The notes below the pieces were generated by a model. It made no database searches. It was not told where the DNA came from and saw nothing but the letters and a program-made list of their open reading frames with translations. A DNA stretch of 64,000 nucleotides. Origin: Typhlomys cinereus (lineage: Eukaryota; Chordata; Mammalia; Rodentia; Platacanthomyidae). The stretch lies in NCBI GenBank assembly GCA_023101885.1, contig JALPQD010000016.1, forward strand, positions 6,346,396 through 6,410,395, read 5' to 3'. A program made the translations under genes and the position numbers. Shown piece after piece: positions 1-27,950 of the stretch; the stretch's first letter is position 1, and each line of letters opens with the position of its first letter.

Positions 1-169
1 TCTAATACACTGAGCCATCTTTTCAGGTCCTTCTGCAGTTTTCTTAACCTAAACATGAATCAGTAACAGAGTAAAAAGCAGGGGTATACCAAGGTCTCAA
101 AGAGTTAACCCCTGTAAAGTGATTCAAACACACACACACAGAAGGGTACAATAAATGTTAGCTCTAAAA

Positions 170-290
170 CTCAGTGTATATCTGTAATTCCAGCAATCAG
201 TAAGTTGAGGCAGGAGATTTCCCTTAAGTTTGAAACCAGCCTGGACTATATAGCAAGACTCTGTTTCAAAACAAGCAGACAAACAAATAA
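170..290 (+). repeat. B1-like SINE
   Basis: 7SL-type body is readable (TGTAATTCCAGCA, TGAGGCAGGAG, GAAACCAGCCTGG, ACTCTGTTTCAAAA). Old and diverged. Confidence 0.75.
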
Positions 291-764
291 ACAAACAAAG
301 TTTTCCTTAGAGAATGTATCTCACAGGACTGGTAAGAAAACTCAATGAGTACAGTGTCTGCTCAAAAACCTAGAGACCTGAGTTCAACACCCGGAAACCC
401 ATGTAGGAGAAGGAGAGAGAAGCATTGCAAATGTTAAAAGAGTGTCCTTTTGCTGATTAAGGAAGATAGCAATTTTCTGTTTCTATGAACAGTCTGTGCT
501 TTTGCTTATGTGGTATGGAGGTTTTATCCTGAGGGAGTGGATGGCCTTTCAACTTTACTACTAAAGAAAATTTAACTGGCTAGTAGCATCTATTTAATAC
601 CTTTTCACCAACATTCAGAAGGTAAATTTGTATATTTTCCTTTTCTACGCTATTGTATTAAATATAGATGATTAGTTTTTCTATGTACATAATGCTTGAA
701 TAACTTTCTTATCTCTTTTATGCTCTGAAGCAGATTATGCAACAGAAGATCCTTAAAATTTTGA

Positions 765-1060
765 AACTGTTTAGTTAGAGATGAAGGGGTTAAGCCTCTG
801 CCTGGAAAGCAGAAGATTCTGAGTTCAGATCCCAAATCCCACTTAAAAAAAAATGCCACTCAGAAATGGCAGTGGCCTGTACTTCAGGACCTGGAAGGCA
901 GAGCCCAGGAAACTCCAGAGCAAAGCAAAGAGGAGGTAGCCCAATCCAGGGTGATTTCCAAAGTCACTCTTGTGCCTCCACAAGCACACACAATGCCCTC
1001 TGATATCCATAGACACACACATATACATACCAGACACATGCAAAAAAAAAAAAAAAAAAG
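765..1060 (+). repeat. B2-like tRNA-derived SINE
   Basis: Contains GGGGTTAAGCCTCTGCC, the GAGTTCAGATCCCA B-box region, the family body and a CA-rich then poly(A) tail. The 5' end is eroded. Confidence 0.85.
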
Positions 1061-1086
1061 TATTAGCTATAAAAACTCTAGGTCCA

Positions 1087-1425
1087 AGACTGGAGAAATG
1101 GCTCAGGGGTTAAGCTTCTGCCTCTCAAGTAGAAGGTCCTGCATTCAAATTTCAGATCCCATGTAAAAATGTCAGACCAAAATGGTGGCAACCTGGACTT
1201 CTGGCCCTGAAAGGTGAAGCCTGAAAAACCCCAGTAAGCAAAACAGAGAGGAGGTAGAAACTATTCAGGGTGATTCCCGAAGTCATCCTTGGGCCTCCAC
1301 AGGGACACACAGTGTCCTCTGATACACACACACACACACACAGAAACACAGACACAGACACACATATAAAAATAAAAAATAGAAAATAAATAAGTAAAAA
1401 AAAAAAAAAAAAAAAAAAAAACCTT
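1087..1425 (+). repeat. B2-like tRNA-derived SINE
   Basis: Near full-length copy, head GACTGGAGAAATGGCTCAGG, ending in (AC)n and a long A-run. It lies in tandem with the previous copy. Confidence 0.9.
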
Positions 1426-1464
1426 CTAGATCCAGAGCCATTTGAAGGCAAATTTTTCCTTTGA

Positions 1465-1600
1465 CTTCTTGACATAGGGTCAATTCTGTTGCCCAATTGA
1501 CTTTGAACTTGAAATCCTCCTGACTCTACCTCTCAAGTGCTGTATCATGCATGATACCATGTATCGCCATGTCCGTCTCTTGGCAATAGCCTTTAATAAC
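1465..1600 (-). repeat. B1-like SINE
   Basis: The reverse-complement B1 body is seen (AGGGTCAATTCTGTTGCCCA, GAACTTGAAATCCTCCTGAC). Confidence 0.6.
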
Positions 1601-1804
1601 TTGTTGGGTCTAATTTGTAACTACTGAATGAGTCATAATAATTCTTATTACCCCCCCAGAATATATTCCATTGCTAGATATGAATGATTGTCTTTTTCCA
1701 AAATTTGCATGCTGCAATCCTATATCTAAGGTCTTTGTATGAGGAGCTACAGTCTTTGGAAGGTACCTTTATGTATAGGATTAGTGCCCTTATCAGGCCC
1801 ATTA

Positions 1805-1925
1805 AAAGCCAGATATGGTGGTATATACATCTAGAATCATAAGGGTTGGGAGGTGAGTTTAAGGGCAGCCTAGGCCAAACAGATTTTTCCAAGCAGTTTG
1901 GGCTATATATCAAGATTCTGTATCA
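1805..1925 (+). repeat. B1-like SINE
   Basis: Diverged B1 body with GCCAGATATGGTGG and a TCAAGATTCTGTATCAAAC end. Confidence 0.65.
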
Positions 1926-2644
1926 AACAGAGTTATTAAATTGCAAAAATTAATTTAAAAAAACCCACCACCTCCCACCTTGAGAGACTCCTGTTTACAG
2001 GCTACCTACTCTGAGCTTGTCTTTTATAACTGCCTAACTGAACAAAGATAATCATTTCATAGATTTCCAAATTTCTTAATAAGCAGCAGTGATATGGTGC
2101 TCCCTTACAATGTTTAATAGCCAGGCCAAAGACAGCCAAGCAGACAAGCAGGAAGCACCCTAATAGCCTGTAGTCTCTGCTTTTTAAATAACACCAAAAG
2201 AAGACTAGACGCACCAACAAAGGCAAGGAAAAGCAAAAAGGAGGCAGGAATTATCTGATCCCCAGATTCAATACTGACAGAGAAAAGTTAGTGCAAACAG
2301 TATCCATGGAGATCCAGAAGCTACTTTGGCAGTTTCTAACAAAACAATTGACTTGCCAAAAGCACTAAGAAATTTTAACTTGAAATTTAAAAAGGAAAGA
2401 AAGCAAAAGAATTTTACGTTGAAGTTAAAGGTATATAATCAATATGCAAATGTGATTCATCTTTTTAATTCCAAACTGTCAGTCATTTTTAAAGATTCAT
2501 CAGGAAAGAGGATGTCTGAGTAGTCATTATTAGGTTATTAAAATTTTTTGTTCGTTTTTTTCTGGCCTACACATATAATCAATCGAATGGCTTTTCATGC
2601 TTAAAAGATGAGATTCCTCAAACAGGGATTACAAAGCTGAAAGG

Positions 2645-3022
2645 ACACTGTGATAGTTAGTGTTGGCAACTTGATACCTGGCAGGCAAGCCTCCAGGCAC
2701 CCCTGGGCAAGACTCCCTAACTTAAATTAGCCTCTGGGCATGCCTGGGGGGAATATCTTGATCAGATTAACTGAGATGGGAATGGTCCCATGGCCACGGC
2801 TGAGTCGTGGACTGTATCAGTGCAGAAAGGGGACTGGCAGAAATACATTCATCTGTCCATCAGTGTTTCCTCATTGTGGCTGTGACATGACCGGCTTCTT
2901 CAAGCTGCTACTACCCTGCCTTGCCTGTGATGGCCCACCCTGAGTGCCAGCCAATAAACCTTCCTCCTGCTGCCTCTGTCAGGGCGTTTTTTTATCAAAC
3001 CAACATGGAAAGAAACTAAGAT
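2645..3022 (+). repeat. Rodent interspersed repeat (URR1-like?)
   Basis: Begins near TGTGATAGTTAGTGTTGGC and ends with AATAAACC then GGAAAGAAACTAAG. The layout matches a very common murine non-LTR repeat; I recall it as URR1/hAT-Charlie-like but am unsure of the class. Confidence 0.5.
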
Positions 3023-3165
3023 CCACTAAGAAATTATATGGAAAAACCGAGATTAGACTTCAAAACATAGTCAAGGAACTCGGGTTTACATTCAAAATCA
3101 TAGTACCAAGATCATGAACAACTGTTACTTTGAATTATACATGAACTCTATTAAACTAAACTTAC

Positions 3166-20412
<17,247 letters not shown>

Positions 20413-20670
20413 GACGACGGCGGCTCGGGGGAGAAAGGCTGGAGCCGCGATCGAGCCACCTCAGCCTCAGTGAGGGGTGCGGGACACCGAGGCCCTCCCG
20501 ATCCTGCAGCTCCCCCCGGGTTCCGCGCGCACCAGCCCAAGACCGATCGCGACCCCCGCCCGCCGACTCCTGTGCGGCTGCGCGAACCCGCCCTGCCGGA
20601 GCCCCGCGCAGGCCCCGCCCAGCCGCCGCGGCTGCGCAGTGGTCCCGGCGAGGCCGGACCGGGATGGTTC

Positions 20671-20677
20671 TACGTCA
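20671..20677 (-). promoter_or_regulatory. CRE/ATF-like site upstream of BBS2
   Basis: TACGTCA (TGACGTA on the minus strand) sits about 260 bp upstream of the BBS2 ATG at the CpG-island edge. It is a variant CRE/ATF core. A single 7-mer is weak evidence. Confidence 0.35.
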
Positions 20678-20705
20678 TGGAGTTGTAGGTGCTGCTGAAG
20701 CTTAT

Positions 20706-20757
20706 CTGTGTTAGATGCAGCTCCTCCACATCTGTGTTAGATGCAGCTCCTCCACTG
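20706..20757 (+). repeat. Perfect 26-bp tandem duplication
   Basis: ATCTGTGTTAGATGCAGCTC plus CTCCAC is repeated twice head to tail at the boundary between the BBS2 CpG island and LTR-like copy B. Confidence 0.9.
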
Positions 20758-20768
20758 TGCAGGTCGTC

Positions 20769-21405
20769 AAGGCCTAAGCCTGCTCCAGAGAACTGATGCG
20801 TTAGTATCTGGAATAGACAGTTGTTAGGCTGGATTCCTCCCTCTGGGAGTTGAGTTCGTCTCCTGCCAGTATTCTGGATTCTTCCCTTTGGGAGTAGAGT
20901 TTGCCTCCTATCTGTTCTTAGATCTGCTTTTGTTCTCAGAACTGGCAAGGCTGAAACTTCCCCCTGCAGTTTCTTTCCTGTGCATTTGAGACATTAGATA
21001 TGTTAATGCATGGATCACAAGATTATGCACGTATCACAGTAACCAGGTAATCTACTTTGAGACATTCATTGTCCATTCCCTTTTAGCACCTACGTGTCAT
21101 GTCTTGCTTTTAACTCTACCTGGAGACATCACGTCTGGAGTTATACCTCAAAGGGTTGTCTCCCCTGCCTTTTCTTTGCTAGCCAGAATGTATACATTTA
21201 ACATAGTCCTGTAAAGAATTTGGCCCTGCTCGTCTTTGATTTTTTTTCCTATAAATACTCATGTATGCTACAATAAAATTGGCTTAGATGATGGAGGATA
21301 TCCTAGGCTCCCTCTGACTCATGCCTGATGAATTCCTACTCTCCCACTTCTGTTTCCTGCATGCATGTAAGTCCGGGTTTATGTGGGTATGTGGACCTGG
21401 ACACT
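20769..21405 (+). repeat. LTR-like repeat, copy B (5' of BBS2)
   Basis: Homologous to 9423-10018. Has a TATA-like CCTATAAATACTC (about 21248) and AATAAAATTGG (about 21272), as in an LTR promoter/poly(A) region. A roughly 45-bp internal duplication (GGATTCYTCCCTYTGGGAGT) lies at 20825-20905. No TG...CA ends or primer site could be fixed. Confidence 0.6.
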
Positions 21406-21564
21406 CCACCATAGTGGTGGTGGTGGTGTCTGAGCCTGCACCTCCCTAGGATCCCATCTCTAGCCCACCAGACATGCTGCGCCCCTGAAGACAACCTACA
21501 CCCTTGCAAACTTTGCACATTATCACTCTACTCCAGAGTCACCCTTGGATCTACCACAGGCGCA

Positions 21565-21573
21565 CGCGCACAG

Positions 21574-21607
<34 letters not shown>
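21565..21607. repeat. (CA)n microsatellite
   Basis: CA repeat preceded by GGCGCACGCGCACAGGCGCA; may be the tail of a truncated tRNA-derived SINE (ACCCTTGGATCTACCACAGG just before). Confidence 0.8.
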
Positions 21608-21611
<4 letters not shown>

Positions 21612-22139
21612 TTAAATTAAATTAATGAGACTATAGAAATAGCAATGAATCATGCTTAAGGCCTGAGCATTTATGTATGTCCTATCTTCCTTTTCCAGCT
21701 GTAAACCTGCAATTTTCTAGGAATCTCACAAGAAACTCACTTAAGTAAATGCCACATCTAAACCTTGGTGGGCATCCTTGTAATCCATGACTTTATTTTA
21801 TCAGATTAAAGTTTCTATCCAAGGCATCTCTGGATCTGCCTTACTTATCAAATAAGAGGGGAAAGACAGAAGAGATGCCAGGAAGAATAGGGGAGAGAAG
21901 CAGCAGCTGAGGGAAGACTAATCAAAACAAGCTATGCCTGTTACTTTCTATGCTGATTAAAAAAGAAAAAGAAAGGGTAGGGAGAGAAAAAAAGTTACTT
22001 AACAACCCTTTGAGGTATAACTCCAGAGTCAGCAAGATGGTCTATGTAGCTACTGCTGAGGCTTATGCAGAAGACTCTCTTGAGAAGTTCTTGCCCATGA
22101 ACTCGTGTGGGACTTATTATTTCCCTGAATACCTCTCTT

Positions 22140-22335
22140 TCTATTAACAATGTGCTCTTATATGGTAAAATCTCTCTCTAATAAACTCCAACTCTGTCTC
22201 AGACTGTTGGTCCTGGCTTTTCTGCAGTGAAATCAAGAATCTTGGCTTCACTCACACGGAGGTCTCTGAAAAGAAGTCCTCAGGCGGCTGCTGCAGGTGG
22301 CAGCACGGAGCTGTGTCTCTGGATGACACCTTGCT
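22140..22335 (+). repeat. Possible ERV LTR 3' part
   Basis: CTCTAATAAACTCCAACTCT then CTTTTCTGCAGTGAAATCAA resemble an LTR R-U5. No internal viral coding sequence is present. Tentative. Confidence 0.4.
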
Positions 22336-22339
22336 GCCC

Positions 22340-22625
22340 CTACACAAATGTAACCTTATTTGGAAAACCATCTTTGCAGATGTAAATTAAAGAGCTTGAA
22401 ATGAGATCATCTTGGATTACAGTGGCCCCTACTTCTAATGATGTGTATGTCCTTTTAAAAGAGAGAAGACAGAAGTGGCTATAGGCAGCAATTGGAATTG
22501 CTACTCGAAACCAAAGAATGCCCAACGCTTCAGAGGCTTGGACATATTCAGAGAAGTGTCTTCCCATTAATGTCGTGTTTCAGACGTCTGTCATACTCAT
22601 CTGTGGACAACGTCTTGTGTTGTTT
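22340..22625 (+). repeat. MLT1 (MaLR) LTR remnant
   Basis: AACCTTATTTGGAAAACC, CTTTGCAGATGTAAATTAAA and TTGTTTTAACCCAC follow the MLT1 consensus in order. Confidence 0.75.
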
Positions 22626-22854
22626 TAACCCACAATGATCTGGAATAGAAAGACTTGCTAACTACCTACATGAATGTCTTTAATACAAATACACAAAATT
22701 GAAAAATTGTGACCATTCACTTAACGTATTTTTCAAATGGACAGTACTATAGTACTTTAAAGAAAGACAAGGTAGAGAGGTTCCTTCTCTTCAACCAAAA
22801 TCTGAACATTTTGACTGATAACATGGAGCTCTCCAAATCTGGACCATCAATCTT

Positions 22855-23130
22855 TGTAAGCCTAGGTTCTTGCTTCTTGCCTCAAATTCAATCCTTTTTC
22901 AAATGCTGTTTCTAGCTTCTTCGCTCACACCATGTCCTCTGCCTGGGATGTCCTTCCTTTACTGATAGTCCTTCTGCCTTTGGGACTTGAGTCAAACATC
23001 GCTATTCCAGAGAGTCACATCTGCCATTCCAGAGAGTCACATCTGCCATTCATTTCTGGAAGTAGCACGGTTCCTTTGTGACCATATCAGATCTCCAGTG
23101 GTCAATGTCTGTTCTCCTTCTTTAGTAGGT
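22855..23130 (+). repeat. L2 remnant with 22-bp tandem duplication
   Basis: CACACCATGTCCTCTGCCTG, GGATGTCCTTCC fit L2. ATTCCAGAGAGTCACATCTG is repeated twice at about 23004-23047. Confidence 0.55.
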
Positions 23131-24280
23131 AGTATATGCCAGTTTTCCTTTCTACCCTGGCTTTGGAAAGTAAGCCTAGCTAGTCAAGTTCTACTGGGAC
23201 AGATCAAGATCAAAAGTTTAAGTATCAGCTAGAAGGGAAGGAGAACCATGGTCAAGGCTACTCCTTATCCTTACCTGAGTTTACCCAGCAGCCCCACTAG
23301 AGGGAGTGCAGGTGTAAAAAAACAGTTCCGGCAACTTGGGGTTCAAATTAAAAGCCAAGAGGGAGGGGTGGAGGCCCCTTAGGGCAGAAGGCCTGGATTA
23401 GTAGCAAGGCTTGCTTCTTTAAGGCATGGGCAGCAACTGGAGAAGGACACTTTAAGTCATAGGACTCAGTGTAAGGGGAAGCCTGCAGAAGGAAGTTCAC
23501 ACTTACAGTTGTTTTCTTTTGAGACAGAGCCTCACAATACAACTCTGCTTGACTTTATTCTTACCGAGTAACCCAACAGGATTGTACTCAGAATAATACC
23601 CCTGCCTCTTTCCTCAAAATAACATACTGTAAAAGTGGAGGCTGTCTGTGAAGGATCCACAGCCTTTTTACATTCTTGTTGTCCCATAGTCTGTCTATAA
23701 AAAAGTACAGTTTTAGAATTCTTTGAAATGAGCAGTCATGATGGTTGCTTACTAGTCCACAGAGGGACAGGATCTGGGAGACCTCTAGCACACAGCAGGC
23801 CACATAGAGCCAGAATCTGTGGAATGTCTTGTTCCACCGTCCCTTCAAGAACACCTCTCTTTGGTGGCCTCCTTGATAAAGTCTTCAATCTCCTTTTCTA
23901 GAAGTCCTGATGGCTCTGCGATATGCCTACTATTGCCATGGAGTAAGGCTGGCCGTGGCCTTTGACCTAGCCATATTCCATATTTTCACTAGCCACAAGA
24001 CTCAAGACTAGCCTGTTAGAGAACTCATCTCCCATCTCCAGATCTGGGAAACCAATGCAGGTGGGATACTGCCCTGTGAACATGCACCTCACTTTTCAGC
24101 CTATCTCTTGGCCCTCTTCATTGTCATCCTCTGGCCTGTGATTCCTAAAAGCTCATGTTGAGGAAACATGTCCATAATCAAAATTCTGCAATGCCAGTTT
24201 TGAATATTTAACAGCTAGTGTCAGCCACATAAGCCTTTAGAATTGTAATAGTTTTCCTTCTTCTCCAGCATACTGATTCA
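23131..24280. other. Unassigned intergenic
   Basis: Apart from a short B1-like fragment near 23516-23590, I recognise nothing in this stretch. Confidence 0.45.
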
Positions 24281-24580
24281 GAGTCTTCTTTCGTTCTTCT
24301 TCTTTTCTTCCTTCTTTCTTCCTTCCTCCCTTCTTTCCTTCCTTTCTCTCTTTCTTTTTTTTCTTTCTTTCTTTGTTTCTTTTCTTTCTTTCTTTTTGCC
24401 ATTTCCTTCCTTCCTCCTATCCTTCCAATTTTCTCTTCTTCATTCTCATAGTTCTCTCTCTTTCTCTCTTTCTCTGTCTCTCTCCTTCTTCCACCCCTTC
24501 CCTCTAGTCCCTTATTTGTTTTTCCTCCTCTTTCTCCTCTTTTTCCTTCTTCCTTTTTCATTAGCCAATTCAAAAATATA
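24281..24580. repeat. Polypyrimidine tract
   Basis: About 300 bp of TTTC/TTCC/CTCT on the plus strand; open frames on both strands are low-complexity. Confidence 0.9.
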
Positions 24581-24594
24581 GCATGATTCTATGT

Positions 24595-24730
24595 AATCCC
24601 AGCTGACCTGGAACTCACCAGATAGACCAAGTTGGCCTTGAACTTGCAGCAATCCCCCTGCCAATGGCTCTTCAGAGCTGGGATTATAGGTACAGGATTA
24701 TTATAGGTGCTACCACACACTACCAGAATA
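24595..24730 (-). repeat. B1-like SINE
   Basis: GTTGGCCTTGAACTTGCAGC and GAGCTGGGATTATAGGTA. Confidence 0.7.
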
Positions 24731-25312
24731 CTTTCCATGTATTTTTTCCTCAACTGTTTTCAACTCGAAATGATCCTCAAGCTAAAATGGAATGTTTGGG
24801 ACGGAATATTCTGCTACTTGCCAAATATAAGAGAATTTAATGAAGGGACAGACTAAGGGGAACCAAGAAAAATGATGAGTCACCTGGAGACTTGCACAGT
24901 GGGGAGTTGTTGCCATCACTGGTCCCCAAGGAACAAGAGAAGCGGGTGGCATCTTGGAGCTCAATGAAAGTTGCAGCCAAGGAAGTACCTGCTAGGAGTT
25001 ATGGCTGGAGACAGAGGAACACCCGCTATCAAAGTTATACCCAGCATTGAGGCGGGTACTAGTGCTGACCTTTCTATCCTCCCATGCTTGATGTTGTAGA
25101 ACAGGGAGTCTGTGGAACCACATCTGCAGTGTATCAGCCTTCCTGGGGGCAGGGGCTGGGCAAGGAGACAATGGATCTGCAAAGGCAAGTAGAGAACGTA
25201 CAACCAGCAATACAAGCAAAATCTCAGGGGTGGGGGCCTCAGAAGTGACTCCATCTCTATGTTAGGTGTTTCAAGATTTGCCATCTTATGTTATATATTT
25301 GTTGTCTTACTT
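24731..25312. other. Unassigned intergenic
   Basis: Moderately GC-rich, unfamiliar sequence; possibly an ancient repeat. No gene signal. Confidence 0.4.
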
Positions 25313-25328
25313 TATCATGCTACTTTTA

Positions 25329-25601
25329 TTTTTTTATGATTTTTTTATTATTTATTCAGTTGTGCATGTGTGTGTGCGTGCATGTGTATAGAACCACGGG
25401 CGAATTCGGGAACCACCATGGACGCCTCCACCTCCTCCTTGTTTACTCTGCCCGGGGATTCACAGGCTCCGCCCTACCAGGACTAGAAACGGAGGCCGCC
25501 CCCGCTTCTGCCCGGAGTCTATACGTGGGGTCTAGGATCCGAACTCAGGACCTTCCGCCCGCAAGGCAGAGGCTTAACCCCTGAGCCACCTCTCCAGCCC
25601 C
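25329..25601 (-). mobile_element. Young GC-rich subfamily SINE, copy 3
   Basis: Reverse-oriented copy with a perfect 16-bp duplication TATCATGCTACTTTTA at 25313-25328 and 25602-25617. Retains the TTGTTTACTCTG (minus: CAGAGTAAACAA) segment absent from copies 1, 2, 4 and 6. Confidence 0.94.
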
Positions 25602-25784
25602 TATCATGCTACTTTTAAAGGTGGCATTTAAGTTTTATTTTTAATTAAGGTGATGATGTGTGTATATTCTCCAACATGCTAGCCTTGAGTCTTGTGATTG
25701 TAGAATGTGACTAGTTGAAATTGATACCAGCTATGAGTGTAAAATACACATTGCATTTGGAAGAACTGGTATGAGAAAGAATTG

Positions 25785-25935
25785 AAGCCCAGATTGGTTG
25801 TGTATGCTTGTAATCCCAGCACTTGGAGATGAAAGCAAAAGAATCACAGCATGTTGGAGACTAACCTGATTCAACATAGTGAGTTGAAGACCAGCCTGTG
25901 CTATGTAACAAGATCTTGCCTGAAAAAAAGTAAAA
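25785..25935 (+). repeat. B1-like SINE
   Basis: CTTGTAATCCCAGCACTTGG and GACCAGCCTGTGCTATGTAA. Confidence 0.8.
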
Positions 25936-25972
25936 ATACTTAGCAAACTGTACAGTCAAAGTACGTATCGGA

Positions 25973-26225
25973 TTGGGGATGCAGCTCAGGGGCAAAGTGT
26001 TTGCCTAACATGTGCAAGATGCAGGATTTCACTTCCCAGCACTGCAACAAACAGACAAATAAATAAATATGTCTGATTAGATATAAATTATGCCTCAAAA
26101 ATGAATTTAGTCAAAGCCATGAATAGTGGCACATGTTTAGCATAAGGCAGTAGTGTAGTGAGTGGGAGGTCTGTCGAGGTTAGGAAGCAAGACCATGTCT
26201 ACAAAAAAGCAAAGCAAAATCTTTA
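25973..26225 (+). repeat. ID-like SINE then B1-like fragment
   Basis: ID at 25973-26075 (GGATTGGGGATGCAGCTCAG, TTCCCAGCACTGCAAC) and a diverged B1 at 26105-26225. Confidence 0.7.
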
Positions 26226-26269
26226 ATCAATAAATACTTTGTAACTCCTGTGTATAAAACCCCCCAAAG

Positions 26270-26568
26270 GGGCTGGAGAGATCGCTCAGAGATCGCTCAG
26301 AGGTTAAACTTTTGTCTCATAAGCAAAAGGGCCAGAGTTCAGATCTCAGATTCATGTAAAAAACGCTTAGCTGAAATGGCAGTAGCCTGTGTTTCTGGCC
26401 CTGGAATATGGAGCCTAAGAAACCCCAGAGCAGAGCAATAAGGTTCTAGAACAATCCAAGATGATCCCAAAGTCTCCCTTGGACCTCCACAGGCTCATAT
26501 AGCGCCATCTTCTACACATACCTACATACACATACACACCCACACCTACATGCAAAAAAAAAAAAAAA
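26270..26568 (+). repeat. B2-like tRNA-derived SINE
   Basis: Copy with a small internal duplication of GATCGCTCAGA in its head; CA-rich and poly(A) end. Confidence 0.9.
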
Positions 26569-26574
26569 ATCTTC

Positions 26575-26790
26575 CGAAGACTTCTCATTACACATCGAAT
26601 AAAATTCAGAGTCTTAACTTGACCTACAGAACTCTGGTATTTGTATCACATTCTCTCTCATCTGAGCAACTAATGGCTCCCTTGCTAGGAATGCTCTACC
26701 CCAAATCTCTTCAAGTCGGGCTTCTCTCTGTCCTTGCACAACAGGATAGCCATACAGGACCTTCTCAAGAATGCTGCAGGTTGTATCATC
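26575..26790 (+). repeat. L2 remnant
   Basis: AACTTGACCTACAGAACTCT, GGAATGCTCTACCCC and CAAGTCGGGCTTCTCTC fit L2 3' sequence. Confidence 0.5.
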
Positions 26791-26854
26791 TGTGTACCTG
26801 CACAGCGCCTGTTCTGTAGCTCTCTAAATATTGCTAAATTGTTGGCGAAGGAGA

Positions 26855-26990
26855 GGTTGTCTTTGGAGACATGACCTCATGTAGCCAGGCCGAGCTTGAA
26901 CTCCCTCTGTGGTTGAGGTCTGCCTTAAACTCCTAATCCTCCTGCCTCTGCCTTCTGAGTGCTCGGACTTTACAAGCATTTGCCAGCTAA
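26855..26990 (-). repeat. B1-like SINE
   Basis: CTCCTAATCCTCCTGCCTCT and a diverged left part. Confidence 0.6.
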
Positions 26991-27024
26991 AGAAATGATT
27001 GTCTCTTTAAAAAAAAAAAAATCA

Positions 27025-27312
27025 GGGGCTGGAGAGGTGGCTCAGGGGTTAAGCCTCCGCCTTGCAGGCGGAAAGTCCTGAATTCGGATCCTAGACCCCA
27101 CACCGGGCGGAAGCGGGGCGGCCTGCGCTTCTGGTCCTGGTAGGGCGGAGCCTGTGAATCCAGGGGCAGAAGGAGGTGGAGGCAGCCATGGTGGTTCCCG
27201 AATTCGTCCGTGGTTCTACACACATGCACATACACACACAGACACACGCACATACACACACATACATACACACACGCACACACCATACATGCACAATTGA
27301 ATAAATAATAAT
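27025..27312 (+). mobile_element. Young GC-rich subfamily SINE, copy 4
   Basis: Intact head; a small deletion around the B-box-adjacent region (CTAGACCCCACACCGGGCGG). Flanked by a 10-bp duplication AAAAAAATCA (27015-27024 and 27313-27322), partly A-rich. Confidence 0.9.
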
Positions 27313-27339
27313 AAAAAAATCAATAGTTATACCTTGAAC

Positions 27340-27660
27340 AATATTTGACAGGACCTGCTAGGCCTTCGTGTAGTTTCCTCCATTCATAATCCTCTGCTGC
27401 CAGATCTGTCAATCAGATCACAGCTCAGGCCTCTTCCCAGAAAGCCTACCCTGTACCCAGGCTCTCTCTTTGTCTCATTTCCTGCTTGTCCACCCTGGCC
27501 TGAGGTAATTGCACCACTGAGCTTTGAATTGTGGTGCCTCCTGTTTTTCTCCACCATGGTAAATGGCATGATTTCCATAATCTGGACAAAGAGACTTCTG
27601 AGATAAAGAAAGGAAGCTGTGGGAGATGGGGTCATTTGGACATATTTAAGTACCAGGGTT
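27340..27660. other. Unassigned, L2-like in part
   Basis: AGGCCTCTTCCCAGAAAGCC may be L2; the rest is unrecognised. Confidence 0.35.
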
Positions 27661-27689
27661 TTTTTAATTAATTATTTTTGAGAGAGACA

Positions 27690-27950
27690 GAAAGAGAGAG
27701 AGAGAAGATGGAGATCATAGGACAACTTTTAGAAGGCCATTCTCTCCTTCCATCATGTAGGCTCCAGGGTTCAAGCTTAAGTCACCAGTTTTTCGTGCAG
27801 CCGCCTTACCCATTGAACCAGGAGGTTTTGTTTGGTTGTTTTGGGTCCTGGGGTCAAGGTCTTGCTGTATAGATCAGGCTGCTCTCAAATATTCAATGAT
27901 CGTCCTGCCTCTGGAATTCCACACACGGGCCACTGTACTTGGCCTTATTA
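27690..27950 (-). repeat. B2-like fragment then B1-like SINE
   Basis: CTCCTTCCATCATGTAGGCT and CAGGGTTCAAGC (about 27730-27790) are a reverse B2/B4 type; a reverse B1 follows (27845-27950). Confidence 0.5.

Larger units (their letters stand above)
1..3165. other. BBS2 intron 7 (partial)
   Basis: This intronic sequence holds B1 and tRNA-derived SINEs and one rodent interspersed repeat, listed separately. Nothing resembling BBS2 exon 8 was found; 300-760 and 1930-2640 show no recognised element. Confidence 0.7.

Noticed and set aside
1..3165. BBS2 exon 8
   Set aside because: No sequence matching the expected next peptide was found with splice sites; it probably lies left of the window.
22140..22335. 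Endogenous retrovirus with coding content
   Set aside because: Only an LTR-like R-U5 segment is visible; no gag, pol or env frame follows.
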